Origin: Zhouia spongiae
GTDB lineage: Bacteria; Bacteroidota; Bacteroidia; Flavobacteriales; Flavobacteriaceae
DNA: 64,000 nt
Direction of reading: 5' to 3'
Assembly: GCF_022760175.1 (NCBI RefSeq)
Contig: NZ_CP094326.1
Location: forward strand, 124,001 to 188,000
Position 1 is the stretch's first letter. Each line of letters begins with the position of its first letter. Below the pieces are notes generated by a model. The model was not told where the DNA came from, ran no database searches, and worked only from the letters and a program-made list of their open reading frames with translations. Shown here piece by piece: positions 56,413-64,000 of this stretch. The position numbers were made by a program, and so were the translations under genes.

Positions 56413-56583
56413 ATGTCTAAGAAAAAAGCATTTGCATTAAGAATCAATGAAGATATGCTCAAAGCTATCGAGAAATGGGCTGCTGACGAATTTCGCAGTA
56501 CCAACGGGCAGATTGAGTGGATGCTGATGCAAATTCTGAAACAAGAGAACAGAGTACCTAAACATAGTAAAGACAAGGAATAA
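56413..56583 (+). CDS. Arc-like ribbon-helix-helix protein
   Basis: 56 residues, translated here directly: starts MSKKKAFALRINEDMLKAIE and continues KWAADEFRSTNGQIEWMLMQIL. Ribbon-helix-helix (Arc/MetJ) fold: the beta strand KAFALRI enters the DNA major groove, helices follow. One base after the hydrolase stop it begins, and its stop (TAATG) overlaps the HAD start by one base. A relative is typically next to SPFH genes of this subgroup, so the link with 53939 is likely functional. DNA target unknown; autoregulation of this operon is plausible. Confidence 0.85.
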   Translation: MSKKKAFALRINEDMLKAIEKWAADEFRSTNGQIEWMLMQILKQENRVPKHSKDKE

Positions 56584-57401
56584 TGCCGCACAAAATTATT
56601 TTTACCGATATCGATGGAACATTACTGGATAAAAACCGCGATGTATCTGAACTGACCATATCTGAAATCAACCGGATTAAAGACGCCATCCCCATTGTTC
56701 TGGTTTCCGCGCGAATGCCTAAACAGATGTATTATATACAGGACAAGTTAGGGGTAAAAGATCAGCCGCTTATTTGTTATAACGGGGCTTTGGTTATCGC
56801 CGGCAATAACATTATCCATAACCTCGAAATACCTAACAATCTTATAGAAGCCATCATCCACTATAACGAAGCCATTTCAGAAGAAAAGTTTCACATCAGC
56901 CTGTTTAACAACAATGAATGGTATGTTGAAACGTACGACTACTGGGCCAAAAGAGAAGAAAACAACACCAGGGTCAGTCCGGATATCAGATCTAACACAG
57001 AAACCTTAAATAGTTGGAAAACGGCAAACAAAGGAGCCCATAAAATCACCTGTATGGGTGAAGCCCGTCTCATAGAAGAGGCCTTCAGGTATTTTAGTAC
57101 CGAATTCGGCAATCATTTACACCTGTACCGATCAAAAGACACTTACATTGAAATTGCTCCCAAACAAGTTTCCAAACTAACAGGCATCCAAAAATTACTA
57201 GATCAACATTTTAATATTTCCATCGAAGACGCTGTAGCTTTCGGAGATAATTACAACGATACCGAAATGATAAATGCCGTAGGTCATGGCGTAGCTGTAG
57301 CCAATGCCAGGGATGAAGTTAAAGCCGTAGCCAATGCCGTAACACTTCATCATAAAGAAGATGGTGTCGCAAAACATATTGCCGAATTATTCATCGACTG
57401 A
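56583..57401 (+). CDS. Cof-type HAD phosphatase
   Basis: 272 residues. Motif I FTDIDGTLLD with nucleophile Asp9 and acid Asp11; motif II LVSARM; motif III and IV in KQVSKLTGIQKLL and FGDNYNDTEM; a C2 cap lies between. Substrates of this family are sugar and nucleotide phosphates; not assigned. Its ATG overlaps the stop of the RHH gene, completing the operon. Confidence 0.92.
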   Translation: MPHKIIFTDIDGTLLDKNRDVSELTISEINRIKDAIPIVLVSARMPKQMYYIQDKLGVKDQPLICYNGALVIAGNNIIHNLEIPNNLIEAIIHYNEAISEEKFHISLFNNNEWYVETYDYWAKREENNTRVSPDIRSNTETLNSWKTANKGAHKITCMGEARLIEEAFRYFSTEFGNHLHLYRSKDTYIEIAPKQVSKLTGIQKLLDQHFNISIEDAVAFGDNYNDTEMINAVGHGVAVANARDEVKAVANAVTLHHKEDGVAKHIAELFID

Positions 57402-57481
57402 GACAGACACAGCTGAACCCCTATATTGACACCATCACAAAAAGGAATTCGTTTAAAACATCAAACACATTTTCCTCCTTG

Positions 57482-57504
57482 CATGAGGCTTAAGACGCTT
57501 CATG
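57482..57504. other. Imperfect hairpin upstream of the M61 gene
   Basis: CATGAGGC near 57483 and GCTTCATG near 57497 can pair around TTAAGAC, in the 186-base gap before 57588. No other gene is evident there. Function unclear. Confidence 0.35.
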
Positions 57505-57587
57505 GTAATTTACTTAAAGGAGTGTTAAATACTGTAACAATATCGACCAGACTAACACTATTATACTAGAACACTAAAAAGACACAA

Positions 57588-59450
57588 ATGAAAAAGGTAT
57601 TCATTACTGTTCTCGCGGCTTCCATTCTGTATAGTTGCGGACCGAAAGTAAATGACTTAGCAACAAATCTTCCTGTAAATGCAAATGTAGATTTGGTAAA
57701 TGTACAAAACGATAAAATTAAAGTAGAGGTAGATCCGGGAAGGTTCACATCGACAACTGTTAATTTCTACATCCCTAAAACCGTTCCCGGCACCTATAGT
57801 AATAACGACTATGGCCAGTTTATAGACAACTTCAGGGCTTTTGATTATGAGGGGAACCTGTTGCAATCGAACCGTATTGATAAAAATACCTGGCAAATCC
57901 CGGATGCCGCCAAACTCGACAAGGTCACCTATTGGGTAAACGATTCTTTCGATACGGAAACTCAAATGGATGAAGCCGTTTTTTCTCCCGCAGGAACCAA
58001 CATAGAAGCCAATACCAACTTCTTTTTAAACCTGCACATGCTGGTTGGTTATTTTGATAACCTGGAACAACGTCCGTACCAGATTTCTTTTACGCATCCG
58101 AATGGATTCGTTGCTTCCACATCGCTACCGAAAATAGCTTCCAAAGACGAAAGAGCCAATACCGATACTTTTTACGCAACCCGTTATTTTGAAGTTACTG
58201 ATAACCCGGTGATGTATTCAAAATTAGATAGCGAAACCTTCACGGTCAATAACATCGAAGTTACCTTGTCTGTCTATTCTCCTAATAATATCTACAAGGC
58301 ATCAGACATAAAAGATGACATGGAGCGCATGATGAAAGCCCAAAAAACATTTTTAGGGGACATCAATGCTACTAAAAACTATCACATCCTTCTTTATCTT
58401 AGCACAGGAGAAGATGATGATGCTACGGGATTCGGAGCATTGGAACACCACACCTCAACAACAGTAGTACTACCTGAAGCCATGCCGAAAGATGCTCTTA
58501 CAGAATCAATGATCGATGTGGTGTCGCATGAATTCTTCCACATCGTAACACCTTTATCGGTACACTCGGAAGAAGTTCACTATTTTAATTATAATGCTCC
58601 GGAAATGTCTGAACACCTTTGGATGTATGAAGGAGTTACTGAATATTTCGCCAACCTTTTTCAAATCCAGCAAGGACTTATTTCCAACGAGGAGTTCTAT
58701 AACCGGATCAACGAAAAAGTTGAATCGGCAAAAAACTACGACGACAATATGTCCTTCACGATGATGAGTAAAAACATTTTAGAAGAACCTTACAAGAGTA
58801 ACTACATTAATGTTTATCAAAAAGGAGCTCTTATAGGTATGTGTGTCGACATCATTATAAGAGAACAAAGTAATGGCGAAAAGGGTATTCTCTGGCTTAT
58901 GAAACAGCTTTCTGAAAAATACGGAAAAGACCGGCCTTTTAAAGACGATGCCATCATTGACGAAATAGTTTCCCTTACCTATCCGGAAGTAGGACAGTTT
59001 TTCACTAAACACGTTATCGGAGACACCCCTATTGACTATACGGAGTTCTTAAACAAAGTGGGACTTGAATTTGCATCCAGGATGCAAGAAACCGGATATC
59101 TGATGAACGGACAAATACCATACATCGATGTAACCCCGGGCTCTAAAGAAATTTTTATCCGAAAAACAAAACTTAACTCTTTTTTAACCGACCTGGGAAT
59201 ACAAGGTGGCGACATCATTCAATCTATCAATGGTACTGCTTACAATCTGGACAATATACGTGAAATGGTCATTGGTTCATTTGGATGGCAACCGGACCAG
59301 GACATTACTTTTGTTGTAAAAAGAGATGGTAAAGAAATTACCTTAAAAGGCAACACAAAAACACCAATGGCTGAAGCAACTTCAATTGTCGAGGATATAA
59401 AAGCCTCAGAAAAGCAAATAACCCTTCGCAATGCGTGGATGAAAAACTAA
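57588..59450 (+). CDS. M61-family metallopeptidase lipoprotein with PDZ domain
   Basis: 620 residues. Lipoprotein signal MKKVFITVLAASILYSC. The M61 (glycyl aminopeptidase) domain has the zinc motif HEFFH at about residue 315 in VVSHEFFHIVTPLSV, and Glu in WMYEGVTEYFANLF as third ligand. A PDZ-like domain occupies residues 520-600 (LTDLGIQGGDIIQSINGTAYNLDNIR). Likely periplasmic or outer-membrane-bound protease. Confidence 0.93.
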   Translation: MKKVFITVLAASILYSCGPKVNDLATNLPVNANVDLVNVQNDKIKVEVDPGRFTSTTVNFYIPKTVPGTYSNNDYGQFIDNFRAFDYEGNLLQSNRIDKNTWQIPDAAKLDKVTYWVNDSFDTETQMDEAVFSPAGTNIEANTNFFLNLHMLVGYFDNLEQRPYQISFTHPNGFVASTSLPKIASKDERANTDTFYATRYFEVTDNPVMYSKLDSETFTVNNIEVTLSVYSPNNIYKASDIKDDMERMMKAQKTFLGDINATKNYHILLYLSTGEDDDATGFGALEHHTSTTVVLPEAMPKDALTESMIDVVSHEFFHIVTPLSVHSEEVHYFNYNAPEMSEHLWMYEGVTEYFANLFQIQQGLISNEEFYNRINEKVESAKNYDDNMSFTMMSKNILEEPYKSNYINVYQKGALIGMCVDIIIREQSNGEKGILWLMKQLSEKYGKDRPFKDDAIIDEIVSLTYPEVGQFFTKHVIGDTPIDYTEFLNKVGLEFASRMQETGYLMNGQIPYIDVTPGSKEIFIRKTKLNSFLTDLGIQGGDIIQSINGTAYNLDNIREMVIGSFGWQPDQDITFVVKRDGKEITLKGNTKTPMAEATSIVEDIKASEKQITLRNAWMKN

Positions 59451-59469
59451 ATATCAGAAATACAGTTCT

Positions 59470-59509
59470 AAAAAAGAGGCCGAACTACCTGAGTTCGGCC
59501 TCTTTTTTT
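59470..59509. terminator. Bidirectional intrinsic terminator
   Basis: AAAGAGGCCGAACT (59473-59486) pairs with AGTTCGGCCTCTTT (59492-59505), a 14-bp stem with A-run before and T-run after, between the M61 gene and the convergent UspA-like gene. Confidence 0.94.
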
Positions 59510-59522
59510 CTTACACACTTGG

Positions 59523-59954
59523 TTAAACCAAAACTACCTGAGCATCCGAAGGTAGTTTATTTATAATCTTACTCTTCTCATTAAGTCCCAGTGCTTTTCT
59601 CAGCCCGGCTTTCTTTTCCTCAGTAATGGCCACTATGTCTATTTGATATGTTTCTACCGCCTCTACAATGGCATCGTATTTATTCCTGTAGCAAGAATCG
59701 GTAATAATCGTAAATTCAGGCAGGTAGCTATATTCTTTCAGCAGTCCTTTCTTCAAAGGCATTAACACTTCCAGCGCATCATCCTCAAAAGTATCTTTCA
59801 AAGCTGAGATCATTAATTCTGCAGGCCTCTCTTTACATCTGGACACATAGAGCAATACGACATTCAAAGCTTCATTTCTATACCTGTCTACAGTATTTTT
59901 CAGGTCAGCTATCGTTATTTTTTTATCTGTTATCGGTATCAGTACGTTTTTCAT
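59523..59954 (-). CDS. Universal-stress-protein-like protein
   Basis: 143 residues in a UspA-like Rossmann pattern (MKNVLIPITDKKITIADLKN, LNVVLLYVSRC, DAIVEAVETYQIDIVAITEE, and SKIINKLPSDAQVVLV). The ATP-binding GxxGxxxxxxGS motif is not present in its usual form, so the ATP-binding ability is doubtful. It lies downstream of the SulP transporter on the same strand. Confidence 0.7.
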   Translation of the reverse strand: MKNVLIPITDKKITIADLKNTVDRYRNEALNVVLLYVSRCKERPAELMISALKDTFEDDALEVLMPLKKGLLKEYSYLPEFTIITDSCYRNKYDAIVEAVETYQIDIVAITEEKKAGLRKALGLNEKSKIINKLPSDAQVVLV

Positions 59955-59990
59955 TCTTTTTCGTTTTAATGGATATAAAAATTGGAAAAT

Positions 59991-60025
59991 GCGAAGAGGA
60001 TGACCCCCTACTGCCCCCTCTTCGC
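59991..60025. other. Hairpin between the sulP and UspA-like genes
   Basis: GCGAAGAGG (59991-59999) and CCTCTTCGC (60017-60025) pair over a C-rich 17-base loop. There is no T-run for either strand, so it may act as processing or attenuation signal in the sulP-usp transcript. Confidence 0.45.
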
Positions 60026-60088
60026 CATTGTAATTAATAAACTGCCGTTTTATTAATTATACTAACTAACCAACTAACTATATTAAAT

Positions 60089-61729
60089 TTATGCACTCTT
60101 CTTGTAATTCCCTACCAATCTCTTGTGAGGCACTTCCAGTTTTGGTTTCTGCTTTATTTCTCCATTCTTACCAAACTCAGGAATGTCTTTAAAATGAACT
60201 TTAATATTCTTTTCGTGTGCCGTATTCTTAAAATTATATATCACTTCCAATGCGTCATAATCTATCTCTTTAGTTCTCGATCCGTCGACCAAAACCTCCC
60301 TGTTTTCCGGCAAGTGCTCAAATGTAAGCTGTAAGCTTGCTTTGTTCAGGAAAGAGACATGCTCACTGAGCTCAATCCTAATAAGCGGTTCTTTTTCTTT
60401 TTCTTTTTCTTCTTTCACTTCCTTAAAGAAATAAGGCACTTTATAATTAGCTCTTAATACGTAGAAGATCCCAACCGACATCCCTATCAAGATCCCGACC
60501 AGCAGATCCGTAAACAAAATACATGTCACCGTCACAAAGAAAGGGATAAACCTGTCTTTTCCTAATAAGAACTGTGCCTTATACAATGACGGTTTAGTAA
60601 GCTTAAACCCTACCATGATAAGAATAGCAGCCAGCGCAGATAAAGGAATCATATTCATAACCATAGGGAAAATAGCAACAGCCACCAACAATAAAATACC
60701 GTGATATACTGCTGACATTTTGGTTCTCGCTCCGGAATCAAGGTTTGCTGAACTTCTAACAATTACGGCTGTAATTGGCAAACCACCGATTAAACCTGAA
60801 ACTATATTACCAACCCCTTGTGCTTTAAGTTCTGCATTCTGTGGTGTCCTTCTTTTTAATGGATCAAGCTTATCAATAGCTTCAACACTTAATAGTGTTT
60901 CTAAACTCGCTACAATGGCTAGTGTAAACGCCGTTACATAAACAGCAGGATTTGTCAATATCGCAAAGCTTGGCGTTGTAAATACCTCCTTAACCGATTC
61001 CATCTCTGAAATTATAGGAAGGCTTACCAGGTGAATAGGATCGATGGCTAAATTAGGGGCTAATAATCCGAACAACTGATTGATAACAATAGCCATAACC
61101 ACTACCAAAACCCCTGCCGGTATTCTTTTTAAGAATCCATTATTTTTAATTATTGGTCTATCCCAGAATATCATCAGCAATAGCGAGAAAATACCAATTA
61201 ACAAACTTCCAACTTCCATATGTGTGAAAGCCGCAAAGAAATCAGAAAATGTATTACTACCATCTGATTGTAAAAACTTCATTTCTCCGAATGCATCAGC
61301 TGTAAAACCGATTAAATAAGGAAACTGTTTTAAGATTAAAATAAGTCCGATAGCTGCTAACATTCCTTTAATTACCGATGAAGGAAAATACAGTCCTATT
61401 ATACCTGCCTTAAGAAAACCTAATGCCAGCTGAATAACGCCGGCCAAAACCACAGCCATTAAAAAAGCTTCATAGCTACCAAGACTATCTACTGCATTTA
61501 ATACAATAACCACTAATCCTGCAGCAGGACCACTCACACTCAGGCTCGATTTACTCAACAACCCGATAACAATACCTCCTACGATACCGGAAATTAATCC
61601 GGCAAACAAAGGAGCTCCAGATGCTAATGCAATTCCCAAACACAATGGGAGTGCTACCAAGAAAACAACAATACTCGACGGAATGTCGTACTTAGCTGCC
61701 TTTACATAGGTTCCAAAAAGATTCTTCAT
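60089..61729 (-). CDS. SulP-family anion transporter
   Basis: 546 residues. About 12 membrane helices with the SLC26/SulP signatures (PSSIVVFLVALPLCLGIALASGAP, GLLSKSSLSVSGPAAGL, PKD-type region). A cytoplasmic STAS-like domain ends the protein (IRIELSEHVSFLNKASL, REVLVDGSRTKEIDYDALEVI). A Lys/Glu repeat (KEEKEKEKE) precedes STAS. Bicarbonate or sulfate are the candidate substrates; no carbonic anhydrase gene is next to it, unlike many Bacteroidetes loci. Confidence 0.92.
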   Translation of the reverse strand: MKNLFGTYVKAAKYDIPSSIVVFLVALPLCLGIALASGAPLFAGLISGIVGGIVIGLLSKSSLSVSGPAAGLVVIVLNAVDSLGSYEAFLMAVVLAGVIQLALGFLKAGIIGLYFPSSVIKGMLAAIGLILILKQFPYLIGFTADAFGEMKFLQSDGSNTFSDFFAAFTHMEVGSLLIGIFSLLLMIFWDRPIIKNNGFLKRIPAGVLVVVMAIVINQLFGLLAPNLAIDPIHLVSLPIISEMESVKEVFTTPSFAILTNPAVYVTAFTLAIVASLETLLSVEAIDKLDPLKRRTPQNAELKAQGVGNIVSGLIGGLPITAVIVRSSANLDSGARTKMSAVYHGILLLVAVAIFPMVMNMIPLSALAAILIMVGFKLTKPSLYKAQFLLGKDRFIPFFVTVTCILFTDLLVGILIGMSVGIFYVLRANYKVPYFFKEVKEEKEKEKEPLIRIELSEHVSFLNKASLQLTFEHLPENREVLVDGSRTKEIDYDALEVIYNFKNTAHEKNIKVHFKDIPEFGKNGEIKQKPKLEVPHKRLVGNYKKSA

Positions 61730-61874
61730 AGTTTATTTTATTTATTCGCGTTCAAAATGTGGCATAACAAGCAGTATTTGTACTTAAAACAATGATATAG
61801 CTCGTTTTGAACGGCAAGAATAGACCGAAGAATTAAGAAGTGGTTAAAAAAGAGATTAGAGCGGGATTAGAAAT

Positions 61875-63269
61875 TTATTTCCTCACTATAATATGCTGAT
61901 TCTGATGCGGTAAGACAACCTCAACCCTGGTACCTGTATTTACTTCTGAAGTAATATGTAATTGTCCGCTATGAAGTTTTATAATTCTGTAAGTAAGCGG
62001 CAACCCTACTCCAAAACCCTTTACCCCCCTAACGTTGGATGCCCTGAAAAAGGGTTCGAAAATATTTTTGAGTTCATCCGGGGGAATCCCAACCCCTTCA
62101 TCTATAATGGTTACAACGACATTCTCGCCTCTGGCCGAAATTTTAATCACGACCCCTTTATTCATAGAGAATTTAGCGGCATTGTCTATAATATTATTAA
62201 AAGCTACACTCAACAAGCTTTTATTGCCCTGCACTACCAGGTCGTCAGGATCTGAGGGAAGCTCCGAGAAGTCAAAATTTATTTTACTTTCCGGATGAAT
62301 ATTATCAAAGTCCCTTTGTACCCCTATAACAAGTTCATCTATTCTGACAGCTTCAATGATCAACCCTTTATCGTCAAACTCGGTTTGTGCAAGTTTCAAC
62401 AAACCATTCACCAGTATATCCAGACGAATAGCCTCCTTCTCAACCTTGATCAGGGAATTCTTATATTCCTCTCCCGACCTGTCGCGGTTAAGGGTGATCT
62501 CTATTTCTCCCAGGATGGCCGTCAACGGGTTCTTAAACTCATGGGATGCACTGCTGATAAAATTACTTTGCAGATCGAAGGATGTTTCCAGCCGGTCGAG
62601 CATATTGTTAAAGGTAGATGCCAACTGCCCCATTTCATCTTTACTGTCATTTTCCTCTAACCGCATGTGCAGGTTCGTTGCCGTAATCTTATTCACCTTA
62701 CGGATCATTTCAGATATGGGATTAATGACTTTGGATGCATAGTACCTGCCAAACAAATAGGTAAGTAAAATACCTATCATGAAGCATATAGCCAGCGTTT
62801 TACGCAAATTGGTCAGTTTCGCCTCTCCGTAAATATCCTTGGCGCTCAAGACGATCAAAAAATGTGCGCCCTTGTATTTCCTTAACAGGGCATAATAAAA
62901 GACCTCATTGGGGTGATAATGATATTGTGCAAAACCTTTTTCAATAGCCCGCCTATAAAAAGAATCATCCAGATCGAATGTGTTCTTGTCGATTAACCGC
63001 TTGCCAATTACATCGACTTTTAATACCGTTTCTTTTTCTTCCGGCAATATTTGTAAATGTTTAAGTCTGATCTCGTTGTAAATGGTAGCGTTTAGTTCAT
63101 CTTCCTCAAACAAAAACTGCGAAGCTATGGTAGCTCGTTTACTCAATCGCAGATAAAATTCATTATGAGTATATTTTTGCGCAAAGAAGTATATCAGTAT
63201 AAACACACTAATAAGCAACAAGCTGGTAAGCATCGTAAAGTTTCGTGTTATTCTATCGCGAACCTTCAT
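61875..63269 (-). CDS. HAMP sensor histidine kinase
   Basis: 464 residues. TM helix 1 at about 12-32, a periplasmic sensor region to about 155, TM helix 2 at about 158-176, HAMP to about 230, then the HisKA with phosphoacceptor His243 in SSASHEFKNPLTA, and a HATPase domain (NIIDNAAKFSMN, DEGVGIPPDEL, GFGVGLPL). Overlaps the upstream regulator gene by 17 bases, so the pair is co-translated. Signal unknown. Confidence 0.94.
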   Translation of the reverse strand: MKVRDRITRNFTMLTSLLLISVFILIYFFAQKYTHNEFYLRLSKRATIASQFLFEEDELNATIYNEIRLKHLQILPEEKETVLKVDVIGKRLIDKNTFDLDDSFYRRAIEKGFAQYHYHPNEVFYYALLRKYKGAHFLIVLSAKDIYGEAKLTNLRKTLAICFMIGILLTYLFGRYYASKVINPISEMIRKVNKITATNLHMRLEENDSKDEMGQLASTFNNMLDRLETSFDLQSNFISSASHEFKNPLTAILGEIEITLNRDRSGEEYKNSLIKVEKEAIRLDILVNGLLKLAQTEFDDKGLIIEAVRIDELVIGVQRDFDNIHPESKINFDFSELPSDPDDLVVQGNKSLLSVAFNNIIDNAAKFSMNKGVVIKISARGENVVVTIIDEGVGIPPDELKNIFEPFFRASNVRGVKGFGVGLPLTYRIIKLHSGQLHITSEVNTGTRVEVVLPHQNQHIIVRK

Positions 63270-63951
63270 AATCTTCTTTCATTATATACCCCATACCAAT
63301 AACGGTATGTATCAGTTTAGACCTAAAGCCTTTTTCTATTTTATTACGCAAATAATTTACGTACACGTCCACCACATTGGTTCCCATATTAAAACCTATA
63401 TCCCAAACACTTTCCAGTATATCGATACGTGACAGCACCCGCCCTTTATTTGTCATAAAATATTCAAGCAAGCGATATTCGGTGGAGGTAAGTTTTATCT
63501 CCCTGTCTTCCCGTTTAACCGTTTTGGCATCCAGATCTAGCTCAAGGTCCGAAATAGTAAGTACCTGATCTGTTTCGGCCGAAAGATTTTTTCTTCTCGA
63601 TAAAGCCCTCAACCTCGCCAGCAATTCTTTAAACTTAAATGGCTTTACCAGATAATCATCAGCTCCGGCATCTAAACCGGTAACAATATTTTCGGTTGTT
63701 CCCAACGCCGTTAACATTACAACCGGAACTTCGACAAAACCCATTTTGCGGATTTCTTTAACCACCTCCAGGCCATTAACTCCAGGCAGGATAATATCGA
63801 GTACCGCCGCATCTATTTTCTTTTGTTTTAACAACGCCAAACCCGTAGTACCGTCATATGCCAGAAAAACGTTATAGCCTTCTTCCTCCAATCCTTTTTT
63901 TATAAAGGCAGCCACGTTTTGTTCGTCTTCAACTACTAAAATGTTTTTCAT
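63253..63951 (-). CDS. OmpR-family response regulator
   Basis: 232 residues with a receiver domain (phosphoacceptor Asp52 in VLDIILPGVNG, Thr/Ser switch in VMLTALG, Lys in YLVKPFKF) and a winged-helix DNA-binding domain (TSTEYRLLEYFMTNKGRVLSRIDILESVWD, VVDVYVNYLRNKI, IHTVIGMGYIM). Cognate partner of the kinase behind it. Possible target genes are not identifiable here. Confidence 0.95.
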   Translation of the reverse strand: MKNILVVEDEQNVAAFIKKGLEEEGYNVFLAYDGTTGLALLKQKKIDAAVLDIILPGVNGLEVVKEIRKMGFVEVPVVMLTALGTTENIVTGLDAGADDYLVKPFKFKELLARLRALSRRKNLSAETDQVLTISDLELDLDAKTVKREDREIKLTSTEYRLLEYFMTNKGRVLSRIDILESVWDIGFNMGTNVVDVYVNYLRNKIEKGFRSKLIHTVIGMGYIMKEDYEGSR

Positions 63952-64000
63952 ATGCTACACGTCGGTTATTCTCAGGGCAATTTAATATTAAAATGCAGAA

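Noticed and set aside
1-64000. tRNA, rRNA, CRISPR, prophage or toxin-antitoxin loci
   Set aside because: No cloverleaf with a plausible CCA end, no repeat-spacer pattern, and no phage structural genes were seen by eye; the Arc-like gene was considered as an antitoxin but has no toxin partner.

Overview
The window is an A+T-rich chromosomal segment of a member of the Bacteroidetes, most probably the family Flavobacteriaceae. The evidence is the gene set: a rpmB-rpmG-DUF4295-ftsY cluster, a DUF3276/PUR-type RNA-binding protein, an unusually long NusB (314 residues), BshC for bacillithiol, a leucine-type dehydrogenase, a TonB-dependent receptor with a CarboxypepD_reg-like N-terminus, lipoproteins with Bacteroidetes-type signal peptides, and several promoters resembling TAnnTTTG. 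No tRNA, rRNA, CRISPR array, plasmid or phage gene was recognised. Genus cannot be fixed from the sequence alone.

Layout. 1-7 kb: a minus-strand block with a PLP decarboxylase, guaA and a LysM protein cut by the left edge, a divergent pyridoxamine-phosphate-oxidase-like gene, then bshC with an amidinotransferase-fold gene. 7-10.4 kb: a secreted M14 metallopeptidase and a secreted DinB-like protein. 10.4-15.3 kb: guaB, then a trio made of an outer-membrane porin, an exported FMN-binding protein and a four-helix membrane protein, then an HMG-CoA-lyase-like gene. 15.4-25.5 kb: a methyltransferase, pyrD, pepT, yajC, a DUF1573 lipoprotein, nusB, leucine dehydrogenase, an ABC exporter and the PUR protein. 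25.5-29.8 kb: a second M14 peptidase and an intact insertion sequence of 1417 bp with terminal inverted repeats and an 8-bp target duplication. 30-37.2 kb: ftsY, the ribosomal-protein cluster, cinA-Hpt-FAH hydrolase, a DEDDh exonuclease, a lipoyl E2 and recR. 37.3-42.5 kb: a sodium:solute symporter with a lipoprotein, a CoA-binding protein and a TonB receptor.

42.6-45.5 kb is an arsenic operon: arsR, a cysteine-tailed DUF6428-like protein, an ArsN-like GNAT, an ACR3 efflux pump and an LMW-PTP-type arsenate reductase, with two near-identical palindromes placed as ArsR operators. 45.5-53.8 kb: DUF983, an AraC regulator, fabH, htpG (with what looks like a sigma-54 -24/-12 promoter), a DUF885 lipoprotein, a DoxX-like protein and an S1/P1 nuclease. 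53.9-57.4 kb is a tightly packed SPFH / DUF4177 / membrane protein / alpha-beta hydrolase / ribbon-helix-helix / HAD operon. 57.6-64 kb: an M61 peptidase, a UspA-like protein, a SulP transporter and an OmpR-type two-component pair reaching the right edge.

Most genes are housekeeping. The accessory or less explained parts are the porin/FMN-protein/membrane-protein trio, the SPFH operon, the insertion sequence, the htpG promoter, and a dispersed short repeat lying just behind stop codons. I did not find a clearly new defence, secretion or biosynthetic system; the flavoprotein trio and the SPFH operon are the best candidates for uncharacterised multi-gene functions.
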